A stretch of 64,000 nucleotides of DNA from Tyto alba. Its lineage: Eukaryota; Chordata; Aves; Strigiformes; Tytonidae. The stretch covers positions 25,145,698-25,209,697 of the forward strand of contig NW_024881321.1 of assembly GCF_018691265.1 (NCBI RefSeq), given 5' to 3'. Positions 1 to 10,665 of this stretch are shown here, in pieces (the first letter of the stretch is position 1; the number at the start of each line of letters is the position of its first letter). The translations under genes were made by a program, and so were the position numbers. Below the pieces are notes generated by a model, which worked only from the letters and a program-made list of their open reading frames with translations, did no database searches and had not been told where the DNA came from.

Positions 1-1674
1 AAAGCAAAGTAAATCAGGGCAAGAAACTCTTCCACTGGAAATACCTGATGATAGTGTGAAAATGGAAAGCAGATGTCTCACAGTATATATATACACATAT
101 GTATGTATGTATGTATGTATGAAATTAAAATGTCACAACTCTATAAAATACTCTTGTATCTCTATAACCTTCCTCTTGTAAATTGGAAAAAGACTTGTCC
201 TTTTACACTCTCACTTATGACCATTGCATAACATTAGGAATTAATTATGTTTTATCACTGAAAATTATATATAAAATATTTGGTATTTCTATTTTATCAT
301 ATTATTAATTTATTTACTTTTCAAAAAGTTTCTTCTTTTTCAATGTTTCTGACCAAGACATTATCAACTCTACTTATTAATTGAAAACTTAAAATAAAAA
401 AAGCTTTTCCATTTTTTTCTTCATGTTTATGCATTCATTTAAAATATTCCTAATGAGGCCAACAAAAAATAGTCTCCAGGCACTTTAAGCTGGCACTTTC
501 TGGACTCTCACTCATAATTGCCAGGTAATTTACATTTGACCTATACCTCCAAGTCAAAATGTTAATGTATTTTGCAAGGTGAATTCAAATCTGTCCTTAA
601 TTAGGGTGCGAAACAGGAACAGTTATCTTTTATGTGGAATATAACCTCAGCATTTCTGAATAATGGAATTAATGTGCAGGATCATAAAATATGCATTGGT
701 AAGCACTTCCTCCATTACAGAATAATAATGAATTGGTATTTGAAAATTTTCTGTTGCATCATCAACTATTACTTTTTCTTTTATTTTGGAAAGAAGGAGA
801 CATACATAAATGCACACACACGTATAGTTAACATATTACAGAGATGTTAGGAACAAAGACAAAAAAAGCAGATGGACTGGAGTGCTGCTGTCCCAGAATG
901 GTAATTTATATATTGCATACTTTGTGCTCATCCTTCATTCATGTACATCCAAAAATCCCAGTACCTGGAAGTGCTACAGAAAGTAGTAATGGCTGGTTGC
1001 CTAAAGAACTGAAAAAAGACTGAATTCCTGTTTTCACACCTACACAGATTAATTTATTTATTTTTAAGTATGTTACTATGTATCCACTGCATTTCTTCTA
1101 GACATATTTACAAAAAGATTAAGAGCATAAATTATCATAACAAATCAACTGCCTACAACAAATGTGCCTACAATTTGAGTGTGTCCTGGGTAATCTAGTT
1201 TTTCAAGCTGTTACTTTCTGTTTAGTCTTATCTCCAGTGAATACCATATCTCTGAAGGATTTATGAGCAGCAAAGTCTCCACTTAGCTAGATATTTCTTT
1301 TTACTCTGTACCCTGACCCAACACAGAACCGAGCTGGTGATCTTCCTCTTACTTCAAGGAATTTACCCTGTTATAACTCTTATAATAATTAACATACATG
1401 ATAAGGGATAGCTTTAATTGACACAATTTTTTTGTGGGAAAAGAAGGGTTTTTTTTTCAGAAACTTGGTCTAGAATAGATTTATTATATTTTGTAAAGTC
1501 AATATTGTTATTTTTTTAGGGTTTCAATGAAACATCTAAAAAAGCAGATTAGTTAATTAACAAATGACAACAAAGTTCCTCTGGCTTAGCAGCCCTGTAA
1601 AATTCAATTTTTTTCTACCTACATATAGGTTGCATGATTTCTGACTAACAAGGTATGGCTTTATGGGGCCACCG
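1..1674. other. AT-rich non-coding stretch
   Basis: No gene or recognisable transposon is visible. Only short chance reading frames occur (the longest, 632-850 on the plus strand, has 72 codons and no family resemblance). One microsatellite lies near the start and is listed separately. Several T-rich tracts occur at 1449-1459 and 1510-1518. Confidence 0.6.
83..121. repeat. TA/CA then GTAT microsatellite
   Basis: A short run of alternating TA/CA passes into about five GTAT units. It is simple-sequence repeat, likely length-polymorphic. Confidence 0.9.
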
Positions 1675-2490
1675 TGTCCTGAGCCCAGAGGGCAACTGAG
1701 CACTTCTCACCCACTCACTCACTCATCCATTTTCCCTCAGAGATGTGAAGAAATAAATCAAACAAAAGGATCCAGGATGGAGATAAGGACATGGAGGGAT
1801 GACTCACCAATTATGGTCACAGACAAAAGTCAGACTCGACTGTGGAAGAAAAAGAACATCAATTTAATTTGAACACCATCACCACCACCATTAATTTACC
1901 AATCAGAGTAGGACAGTGAGAAATACAACCACATCTTAAAAACACCTTCCCCCACCCCTCACTTCTTCCCAGGCTCAGCTTTGCTCCCAATTTCTCTAGC
2001 TTCTCCCCTCCAGCAGTGCAGGGGGGCAGGGAATGGGGGTTGCAGTCAGTTCATCATCCATTGTCTCTGCTGTTCCTTCCTCTGAGGAGGAAGGACTCCT
2101 CACACTCTTCCCCTGCTCTACCATGGGGTGCCTTTCATAGAAGACAGTCCTCCATGAACTTTCTTTGACATGAGTCCTTCCCATGGGCTGCAGCTCTTCA
2201 TGAACTGCTCCACTGTGAGCAATCCTCCCAGCAATAAACTGCTCCAGTACAGGCTTCCCTCAGAGTCCTGGCCTTCTTCAGGTGCTGTCACCTGCCCTGG
2301 ATTGGTGTCCTCCATAGGTTACAGGTGGGCTTCTGTTCCACCATGGACCTCCATGGGCTGCAGGGGAGTTTCTGCTCCAGTATACCTCTCTGTTCTCCTC
2401 CTTTCTTCCACTGTTCTCGCTGTTTACATAGGTGTCTCCCTCACAATTGCTCCTCCTCTCAGGTTCCCCTTATTAAATGTGTTAATCATA
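1675..2490 (-). mobile_element. Solo LTR, family A (ERVL-like), 5' part lost
   Basis: Read on the minus strand this matches the plus-strand LTRs at 19180 and 36595 segment by segment. It has a 3' end with 'gctcagttgccctctgggctc', a U-rich polyadenylation area, the block ending in the 'gaggaggaagga' motif, and imperfect repeats of about 45 bp built around 'cccatgg' and 'ctggagcag'. The match fades past the 'ttaaat' equivalent of the TATA-like box near 2480-2490, so the U3 start is missing. The 3' terminus also has a small deletion beside its TGTC end. No target-site duplication can be scored because one end is lost. The small ORFs on both strands here are by-products of the GC-rich repeats. 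There is no gag or pol. Confidence 0.8.
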
Positions 2491-4954
2491 ATCAGATGCC
2501 TCTTTAGAATTCAGCCATTAGCAGTCTTAAAAATTGAGTTCAGAATTCTGAAGTGGAAAGTGATTTGGATGAGGAACCAACTCCCAAATGAGGGATAAAT
2601 GATTGGCTTCCTAGATTTGGGGACTTTCAGGCTCAATTTATATCATGCATTCTTATATAGGTCTGAATATGAAGAGTTCTCCATATATAACTGAGTGGAA
2701 AGGATCAGCACAAGTCACTAAGTTTCAGTCATATACATTTCTAAGGCTACATATCTGCCTGGGGAATGACTGCTTCTAAATGAAGTTGACACTGTCATGG
2801 TTGATCTCATGGATCTCAAAGCTAAATTCTACCTAGCTCATCTATCAAAGACATAGTATATTGAAAATAGATTACCTACAGAGGGGATATAATATACAGC
2901 TCAGTGCAACACAGGCATATGGTGTTGTGTGGTTTTGTTCCTCAAAGTCTAACCTCACATGGCCAATTACAATCATTTTATTTTTAACAGTTTGAACCAG
3001 AAATACTAAATTAAATTATTATGATAACTGAAGCAGTGACAACACTGAAAGGAACTGATCATTTTTCCATTTGTTCATCAGGATATGAATAGAAATAAGA
3101 GCATCATAACACATGGATATTATTTCACAGCACAAAGTTATTACTTAGAATTATAAAGAAAACTGCTTCTCTAAAGAACTTTGGTCTGTGTAATCCACTG
3201 GCTTTCAAACTTAAACTGAACTGACTAAATATATTTCTATAAATGTATAAATAACAGATTTCCATTGAAATTTACTGTAGAAATATGTATGTAATGTATG
3301 TAAAAACAAAGTAAATATCTAGGAACACATCATTACTTTCTCCCTGGTACTGTATGAAACATTAGAGGTTGAACTACTACTGTGTTAAATTCCTTTGTGA
3401 CTCTGATGTTGGAGAATCTTAGTTGTAGAGGAGGGGTTGCGTGTATGAGTCTGGAAAGTAAATCTGGCTGAAGAGCATTAAACTTCTGTTATTCTGAGCT
3501 AGTGAATTTAGAGATAACGGCTACAACATCCATACCGCCACTGCACTGAAATATCGAACAAAGAATTCAAAAGACACTTTGTTTCAATGACCCACAATAG
3601 TATTCTAATTAACAGAATCTGAGCAGAAAAGAGAATTCAGTCTTGCATATAAAATAAATTTGCAACACCATATATTGTATATTAGTGGACTTATTTCCTC
3701 AGGTCCTGGAGTTAACATAACGAGCCACAGCTACCAAAAATCTTCAGTGGATTGAAACTCTTTATTTGTTTATATACAACACTCCTAAATCATTTTCTCA
3801 AGGCTGCAGTACAGTAACAACTCTGCTTGGCATTACTAATTCTATCATTTATCACCACAGAGAGGGTAAGTGTTTCAGCTGGAAAGGTTGCAATGAATCT
3901 TTTTATCCCTACCATCCCTTCAAGAAACTGAAGAAAGTCTTCCATTCCAGAAGGATCAATGCTTGTTTTTTGCATTGTGTGCTCAGTGTTATATGGCTGA
4001 ATATCTATGTTTTTGTTGGATTTGAATGGAGTTAAATGAATCTAGTTTAATGACCCTGGGTATAGTGTAGATTAAAACAAATGTCCTCCAAATGTTGAAA
4101 AACTATCACAGCTGTACTGTCCTCACTCATCTGGGGTTTCTTCAATGTAAAAAAAAAAAATAGAAATGTCTACTTCAGCTATATAGCCATTGCAGCAAAA
4201 CAGACACTCTCAGGACAGTATTTGTCAAATTTCTGAAGACAACTACTGTATAATGAAAGAAGATCCCAACTGGAGATACTTACTGACAATGAAAAGATCA
4301 CACAGTAGATAGCTCAGATCTGGATCTCTAGCATCTGGATGTCTAAATTAGAGAATGTAATAAGTCTTTGATAAGAGTTACTAGAATTTATTTTAATTTT
4401 CTCAGTGTAATACTTCATGACACTAAAAGGTCTTTTCTGCATTTTCTTCTTCCCTGCTCCATAATCACATGAAAATGACATACTTTTCTGCTTCTAAGAT
4501 TTTAAAAAGTGTCAGTCTGGAAAATAACTGAGATTATTATTAAACAATGTAAGAACTGAAGAGAATTATGCAAAATAAGGTAACAATTGTAAATTAAAAA
4601 AAAAAAAAAATGAAATCACAAATACATAATGTTCTACTGTAGTCTCAGATTCATTGCCAGAAGATACCATGGATGCTAAAATCTAGGACTGATTCAAACA
4701 AACATTACACAAATTCCTGAAAGAGAACTTTACTGAACAGAAAGATGAGAACTCAGTTTCAGTTCAAGTAAGTCTTAAAATGCAGGTTGCTTAATGAATC
4801 AGAAAGATACAGCATCTAAGGCATAAGTATTTTAAGAATACCTTCTAAGTTCCTAATCTCCAGCTTTAGTAGTCTGCTCACCGAGTTGTGTATTTGTATT
4901 GCAACAATGACAATCATAATTAAAAAGAAACAATATTGTCTAGGTATTTCAGGT
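2491..4954. other. Unique AT-rich non-coding stretch
   Basis: I see no gene or known repeat. An A-run lies at 4148-4160 and another at 4596-4610. The frame 3766-4035 (+, 89 codons) has no recognisable domain and no supporting signals. Confidence 0.5.
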
Positions 4955-5776
4955 TGTGGTGGATTGCACTTGGCCAGCTACCAGATCCCCATCCAGCTGC
5001 TTTCCCATTCTTCCTCCTCAACAGGACAGGGGAGAAAATAAGGTGGAAAAGCTCACATGTAAAGATAAACAAAGGGTGTTTACTTACCAATTACCATCAC
5101 AGGTAATGTTATAGACTCAACCTGGGGAAAATTGATTTAATTTATTGCTAATTAAAAATGAAGTATCATGGTAAGAAAGAAAACCAAAATTTAAAACCCC
5201 TTCTGCCTCTCACCCACCTTTCTTCACTCAACTTCACTACTTCATTCCTAACTCTCTACCTCCTCGCCCTACCAAGTGGCACAGCAAAATGGAGGTTGCA
5301 GTCAGATCATATTTCCTCTTTGATGCTCCTTCCTTCTCACGCTTTTCCCTGCTCCAGCATGGCATCATTCTCATGGGCTGCAGTTCTTTCAAGATCTGCT
5401 CCAGCATGCGTTCTCCATGTGCTGCAGCTTCCTTCAGGGCACATCCACCTGCTCTGACATGGTGTCCTTCATGGGCTGCAGGTGGGTAGCTGCTTCCTAT
5501 CCTCCTTCACTGACCTTGGTGTTCACAGGTTTGTATCTCACATATTTGTTCTCACTCTTCTCTCTCACAAGCGCTGCACAATGGTTTGTATCTTTTCTTA
5601 AATACGTTTCCCTGAGACACTATCTTAGCTGGTGGGCTCAGCTGTACCCTGCAGTGGGTCCATTGGAGCTGACTGGAACCAGCTGTATCTGGCATGGGAC
5701 AGCCTCTGGCCTCTCCTTGCAGAGGCCAACCCTGAATGCCCCCACTGTCAAACCCTTGTCACTTACATTCAATACA
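4955..5776 (-). mobile_element. Solo LTR, family A (ERVL-like), with 5-bp TSD
   Basis: Minus-strand family-A LTR. It begins on the plus strand with TGTGGTGGATTG, the complement of the usual LTR 3' end. It then carries the 'caattaccatcac', 'ggggaaaattgattt' and 'catgggctgcag' blocks shared with the copy at 42922. The TATA-like box survives as CTTAAATA at 5597-5604, and the splice-donor-like ACTGACCTT (complement of AAGGTCAGT) is at 5509-5517. CAGGT occurs directly on both sides (4950-4954 and 5777-5781), which fits the 5-bp duplication of ERVL-class elements. The sense 5' end has about 15 extra bases before the expected 'tgacaagggtttg' start. No internal retroviral sequence is present. Confidence 0.8.
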
Positions 5777-5781
5777 CAGGT

Positions 5782-7484
5782 TTATAATGGAGCACAAACA
5801 ATCTTGTTTCAGTTAAATGGAGCATGTAAGTGGTATTTTATTGGTCTAACTAACACTGCAAGACTTTAATTTTCCTTTTTAAATTTTACTTTTTGGGGTT
5901 TGATACCTGAAACACACAGTGATCAATTTAGTAGTCATGGGGGATCTCCCCAGATATCTGCTAACATCTTCAACAGGCATTCAGCTGGGTACATGCAGTA
6001 TATGTAATAGAAACGTTTACCGCCTGGTGGGTAGAAAATAGTGTGAGAAGCAGAGATTGAAACCAATTTAGCAAATGCACAGTACAGACTACAACATATC
6101 AACTGAAGAAACCGGTGCTTGAAGTCTGTCTGGCTGTTATTCAAGTCATTGATTCTTCAGAATAAAACTTAAATCAATATGGCTAATGGAGAAAGTCCTA
6201 AGAGCAAAATGAGAGCTTCCACATTTCTAATCATTCCTGCATAGGAAGTGGTGTCTGGCTGAGATATGCAGACAAAGTGTCTTCTCTTTCTTAAAGAAAC
6301 CATAGCTTGATAGTGTTGAGGACTGGTGGCATTTGATGTTAACATTACCTTTATTAATCTCTATATGATTTCATTAGCTGGTGCATTACAACCTAGGTAA
6401 AGAATATATATTCACTTGCCTCCTGATTTTTGTTTCCCATTTTACTCTGAAAATAAATTAACAGCAGTATGGGGCACAGGAATAATCTCACACAATCCAA
6501 GGTATTTGAAAATAATTGGTAACCATTTTAAGCAAATTATATGTTCCTTCTACAGCCAGTGGAGGGAAAAAATGTTTTCCAAATTCATCCCATTATAAGT
6601 GTCTGGCTGTCTAAAATACATAGCAGGGATAACTTTCACAGTGTCTCTTCATCCCTCTATTCCTAGACCCAGGTTCCAGAGACACAGGTGGAACATAAAT
6701 CCAGTGTGAAGCTCAACAGCCTAACTAAAATGCGGTACTAAAATCTCATTCTTTACATATATCTAGCTACTTTCTTTTAGACAAAATATCAAAGACAGCT
6801 AAGGACTCTTTAAAATATAGTCATTTTTCTCCCATTTAAAATATTTGTTTTCATTTTTTTTTTTCTATTACTGCCTGTTAATTCAAAAAACCTGAATCAG
6901 TTTTCATTCAAAATTCAGTTTTATTTTCTTTCCTATGATATTCCTAACTGATATTTCGTATGGAAGGTTCTTGATCTGGTCAAGTTGTCATCCTCTAAGG
7001 GAAATAATTCAACTGATTATGGATTTATATAAAAGAAAATTAATGACCATGGGTAAATAAATACATAAGAAGATTGGAATATTAAAACAAAGTCACTCTT
7101 CAGGCAATAATATTGTGAGCTAAATATGTGCCTCAGGGCTAGTTGATACAGACTTCTTGTACTATGCCCTTTACAGGCATGTTTGTAGGGATACCACAGG
7201 CAGATTCACTAGGAGATTTGGATTCTGCAAGACAATTTTAAGTTTTACAAAATTTGAGTGCAAAATTTTACCTGTGAAAGAAAGAAATTGAATTTCTATT
7301 CAGCATTTTTTCTCCCTGCATCCCAGAACATCCCCAGAACTCTCACCCATCCGTACATGTTGGAGAATGGCTCAGAGACAAGGGTCCTGAGCCCACCGAG
7401 CAATTGTATGATCAGAGCCTGCTCTAGCTGCTGATGCTGGGCCCCACTAGGGTTTGCCTGCAGCTGCTCACAGCTGCTGATACA
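5782..7484. other. Non-coding stretch; GC-richer patch at 7310-7484
   Basis: Mostly AT-rich with no gene or repeat that I recognise. The final 170 bases are clearly GC-richer, contain 'cagctgctga'-type repeats and abut the LTR at 7485. I cannot assign that patch. Confidence 0.45.
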
Positions 7485-7514
7485 TGAAGAATGTCAAGGA
7501 CGCTTCAGCCCTGT

Positions 7515-7681
7515 GTACCGTGGTGTGTCGAAAACAGGTTAAGGGGAATTAGGAATAGTGGTCTGAGAAACCTAGTGTTATGGTAACGGTGGTCTGAGAA
7601 ACATTGTGTTATGGTACTGTCGTGCATCGAAAACAAGTCAACAGGAATCAGAAATAGTAGCATGAGAAACTTAGTGTTATG
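7515..7681 (+). repeat. Direct repeat in U3 of the family-D LTR
   Basis: Two diverged 68-bp units start at 7515 and 7614 (both 'gtac-g', then 'tcgaaaacaRgt' and ending 'agtgttatg'). A shorter partial copy of the unit's end ('ggtctgagaaac') lies between them at about 7590-7613. Such U3 repeats often hold enhancer sites. That role is inferred. Confidence 0.75.
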
Positions 7682-7747
7682 AGAAGCTTGTGCTGTAAGC
7701 TAACTGCAGGTAGGTGGACCGTGCGAATACGACCTTTAGAGCTTAAG

Positions 7748-7799
7748 CCAATCAGCTAGTGACTAGTAGGCATAATAATTATCATTGTCTGTATAAATA
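7748..7799 (+). promoter_or_regulatory. CCAAT and TATA boxes of the family-D LTR
   Basis: CCAAT at 7748-7752 and TATAAATA at 7792-7799 are about 40 bases apart, a standard retroviral U3 promoter layout. Activity today is unknown. Confidence 0.65.
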
Positions 7800-7814
7800 T
7801 ATGTACCCTGGACC

Positions 7815-7820
7815 AATAAA
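7815..7820 (+). terminator. Poly(A) signal AATAAA, family-D LTR
   Basis: A canonical AATAAA lies just downstream of the TATA box. A T/G-rich stretch follows at about 7840-7885, as expected for a U5 cleavage and polyadenylation region. Confidence 0.6.
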
Positions 7821-7898
7821 GAGACACGGTGATTGATGCTCTGTCTTCCATACTGAACCCGTCTCGGCGTGTCATTTGTCCGCGGCTCCGCACATACA

Positions 7899-9469
7899 CA
7901 GAAAACTTATATTCAGTTTCAGAAGTGATTCTTCATAGAAAAAATACAGGCTGAAAGAGTCTTCTGGACTGAAGCTGGAGGATGAAAAATAAGCCTATTT
8001 TATATACATACCCTTCTTAAGACTGGTTAGGGACAGTCTGAATTCCTGCTTTCTGGGAAAGGCCTTTTGTAAAACATCTTTGCTGTCTTCCTGAAGAAGC
8101 AGAATTTTAACAGAAATTTCATATGATATTTTCTTGTTTGACATGCTTAGTTGACATTAGATTAATCAAACAGTGTTACCAATAGATTAATAGATTTTTT
8201 TTTAGTACTTTTAACAAAGCAAGAAATTATAAAGCAGTAGGTGAAATTTTTAAATTTTAAGCAGTACTAAAGTACTAATATACTTAGAATTTTCTAAGAA
8301 TATCTACATATATGGAGCCACATCTAGATTTAGAAGTGATAGAGGAATGAAAAGTATCTTTAATTGGAGCTGCATGAAATAGCTTTTCATGTCCTGTAAG
8401 ACTTAAGAAATTTAAAAATGAAATCCCAGTTACAAAGATTTTTTTTTTTTTTATGAAAGGATATATCCAATAAAAATTGAGACAATAAAAAGATTTAATC
8501 TAAAACCTTTTTTTAAAAAACATTTTTGCTTCAAAATCACTTCACAAACATTGCAAGAAACATCATTTTAAATCAAAACCATGGTGTTTTATTTTGATTT
8601 ATTTTTAAATTTTAATTCTTCTCCTAATTAGAAGTTTTATCAAAATTACTTACTTCAGTTCATCTTTTCTCATCAAAATTCTTATTATAAAGTTCCCATC
8701 AGCAATATATTGTGAAATATTGACCCAGTGGTTTTTTTTTTTTTTTTCTGTATACTTCATACATTTTGCTAGAGTATGCTTCTCTGATGGTTTAATAAAG
8801 GATTATACCTTCATAGTATTAAGTCTGAAAAAATAAAATGAAGTTTTATGCCATCAGCTATTTCTTAAAATGTCTACACGTCTTGGATGCTCAACCTGAG
8901 TTGCATCAAGACAGATTTTTGATAATCCCAAGCACTAGCAAATGCAATTAAATGTATTAAAACAAACAGAACAAAAAAGTGTAAGGAAAAAGCACCAGAG
9001 AAGATAGGGATAAGAGTACTGTTACTCAACAGAAAAAAAGGAAAATACTATTAAAAAAAAAAAAAAAATTCTTTCACATATATTTTCTTCATTTGTAAAA
9101 CAAAACTTAACACACATCTTTATGCTTTAATTTCCAGAACATATATTTCTTTCCAGTTTCTTTCTCTATAGCATTAAGTGCAAAATATTATTGAACTTCG
9201 TGAAAGTTTCCTAGAAAAGGTCAACATTTGCCCTTCTACATGGACCATATTTTGGTGTCTGAAGTTACAATTTTGAAGCTTCTTGTAGAGAATAAAATGA
9301 TTACTCACAAAAAAAAACACCTTGAAATCTGGAAAATTTCACCCTTAACTCAGTATTGATCTCACTGAAACATTCCTGTTGTCTCACCTACCTGTATTGT
9401 AGATCTCCCAAGGCTCCCAGAGGCAAGATCACAGTGAGAACAAGGACAAGAATTTAGATACCCTAAGAG
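7899..9469. other. AT-rich stretch with homopolymer runs
   Basis: No gene or transposon was recognised. T-runs lie at 8439-8452 and 8732-8747 and an A-run at 9053-9068. Confidence 0.5.
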
Positions 9470-9569
9470 AGTTTGGACCAGAGGAGGGCCATGAAAACAA
9501 TCAGAGGGCTGGAACACCTCTCCTATAAAGAAAGGCTTCTAACTCAAAACATTTTATGATTCTATGATT
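9470..9569 (+). mobile_element. CR1: CR1 LINE fragment, internally deleted 3' region
   Basis: The text 'gagggccatgaaaacaatc', then 'agagggctggaacacctctcc', matches the CR1 region encoding the end of ORF2 and the 3' area. It then jumps directly to the CR1 terminus 'tgattctatgatttt'. A few hundred bases between them are missing. It is old and non-coding. Confidence 0.75.
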
Positions 9570-9701
9570 TTATTTTACCAAGATTTTGGCTTAGATGTTT
9601 CCTACACTTCATACACTGCTCTGTGACATGACATGTATTCTACTTTTAAAAGTTAATAAAATATTAACATATGTGTAGATTTTTTGTGGGAAATCTGTAG
9701 G

Positions 9702-9780
9702 ATATATATACATATATATATATATATAAATTTGTGTACATATTTTATATATATATATATTTATCTGTGTGTGTGTATAG
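9702..9780. repeat. TA/CA and TG microsatellite
   Basis: Alternating TATATACATATA tracts are followed by TATATA and a short GTGTGTGTG run. This is simple sequence. Confidence 0.9.
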
Positions 9781-10011
9781 GAATATCCCAAATAAGTACT
9801 GGAAGTCACATGATTATGTATCAAAGCCAGAAAAATATTATTTTAGTTAAATAACAAGTTTCAACCTCACTTTCTTAGTGAAGGGAGAACTTAGTATAAT
9901 AGAATTTATCTCTCTACATTTAAATAAAGCTCCTTTTGGTTTGGATGTGTATCAAAGAATGAGTCATGGACTGAGCTTCATTCTCTAGAACAGGAACTGC
10001 AGCATCAAAAT

Positions 10012-10332
10012 ATGAAGTTTTTTGATTGGGAGGGAGGGTTGCTTCTTACGTACAGTGTAATTGAAAACATTTTCATGTTTGATTTCTTTTATACTGAACA
10101 ACAGGTTGGTGAAAGCTGGGAGATTGCACCAGAAGTATATTTCTATATGGTGCCCTGTGTTTTTACTGTTTCCTCAATATCAGTTACAGTTACTGATGCT
10201 ATAACTATGTCAAGACAAGATATTATGCTAAATGAACTTTTGGACTTGACAGTTTTTTTGCTCTTAGTATACTACGCTAGCCGTGCTGTTCCTCCAAAAG
10301 TTGCAAACATTTTTATAGAGTATGAAATTTAG
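10012..10332 (+). other. Open frame of 106 codons, unassigned
   Basis: This frame lies outside recognised repeats. It would encode a 106-residue product with two hydrophobic stretches (around residues 45-60 and 77-88). I recognise no family, promoter, splice sites or poly(A) signal that clearly belongs to it. In AT-rich DNA of this size one frame of about 100 codons is expected by chance. It is most likely non-coding, and I list it only because it is among the longest frames outside the repeats. Confidence 0.1.
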
Positions 10333-10398
10333 TATTACCAAAGGAAAGTAATCAAAGGTTGCATGCAAGATCCCACAACATCATGTGAGTTTACATAA

Positions 10399-10443
10399 AC
10401 AAAAAAAACAACCAAACAAAAAAACAAATAAATAAATAAATTA
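10399..10443 (+). repeat. A-rich low-complexity tract
   Basis: Runs of A interrupted by C and then AAAT units. No element is attached that I can identify. Confidence 0.7.
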
Positions 10444-10602
10444 AAACCCATCTTTGTTAATAAAGATTCATGATTTATTAGGGAGAAAGCAATGAGATTT
10501 TATTCTGATTAGTTTATCTATTTGTATTTAAGAAACTGAGACCACAGAATGCTTATAAAACTTTCTTCTAAGTGTATTTTCAAATACAGGAGAAGTATAA
10601 TT

Positions 10603-10665
10603 GTCATTGGAAAAGAGGTCATCTACTCCAACCTCCTGCTTGAAGCCAACACTATTTCCTATTTG
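10603..10665 (-). mobile_element. CR1: Old CR1 3'-end fragment
   Basis: On the plus strand, 'cattggaaaagaggtcatct' followed by 'actccaacctcctgcttgaa' resembles the complement of the CR1 terminal region, in which a 'ttggaagggacc' block is followed by 'catctagtccaac' and a run of C. It is strongly diverged, so the ends are approximate. Confidence 0.5.

Larger units (their letters stand above)
7485..7892 (+). mobile_element. Solo LTR, family D (short retroviral LTR)
   Basis: A complete-looking LTR of about 408 bp that starts TGAAG and ends CCGCA. A CCAAT box lies at 7748-7752, TATAAATA at 7792-7799 and AATAAA at 7815-7820. The GC-rich, CpG-containing end (cgtctcgg, ccgcggctccgc) is typical of U5. 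The poly(A) signal sits only about 16 bases past the TATA box, implying a short R region. Flanks are GATACA (7479-7484) and CATACA (7893-7898), five of six bases identical, so the duplication is 5 or 6 bp and the exact ends are uncertain by 1-2 bp. The U3 contains a 68-bp unit twice (7515-7582 and 7614-7681) plus a partial copy. No internal ERV genes follow. Confidence 0.75.

Noticed and set aside
10012..10332. 106-codon frame as a small membrane protein gene
   Set aside because: The hydrophobic stretches are typical of T-rich chance translation. No promoter, splice or poly(A) evidence and no family recognised. It is kept only as a low-confidence entry.
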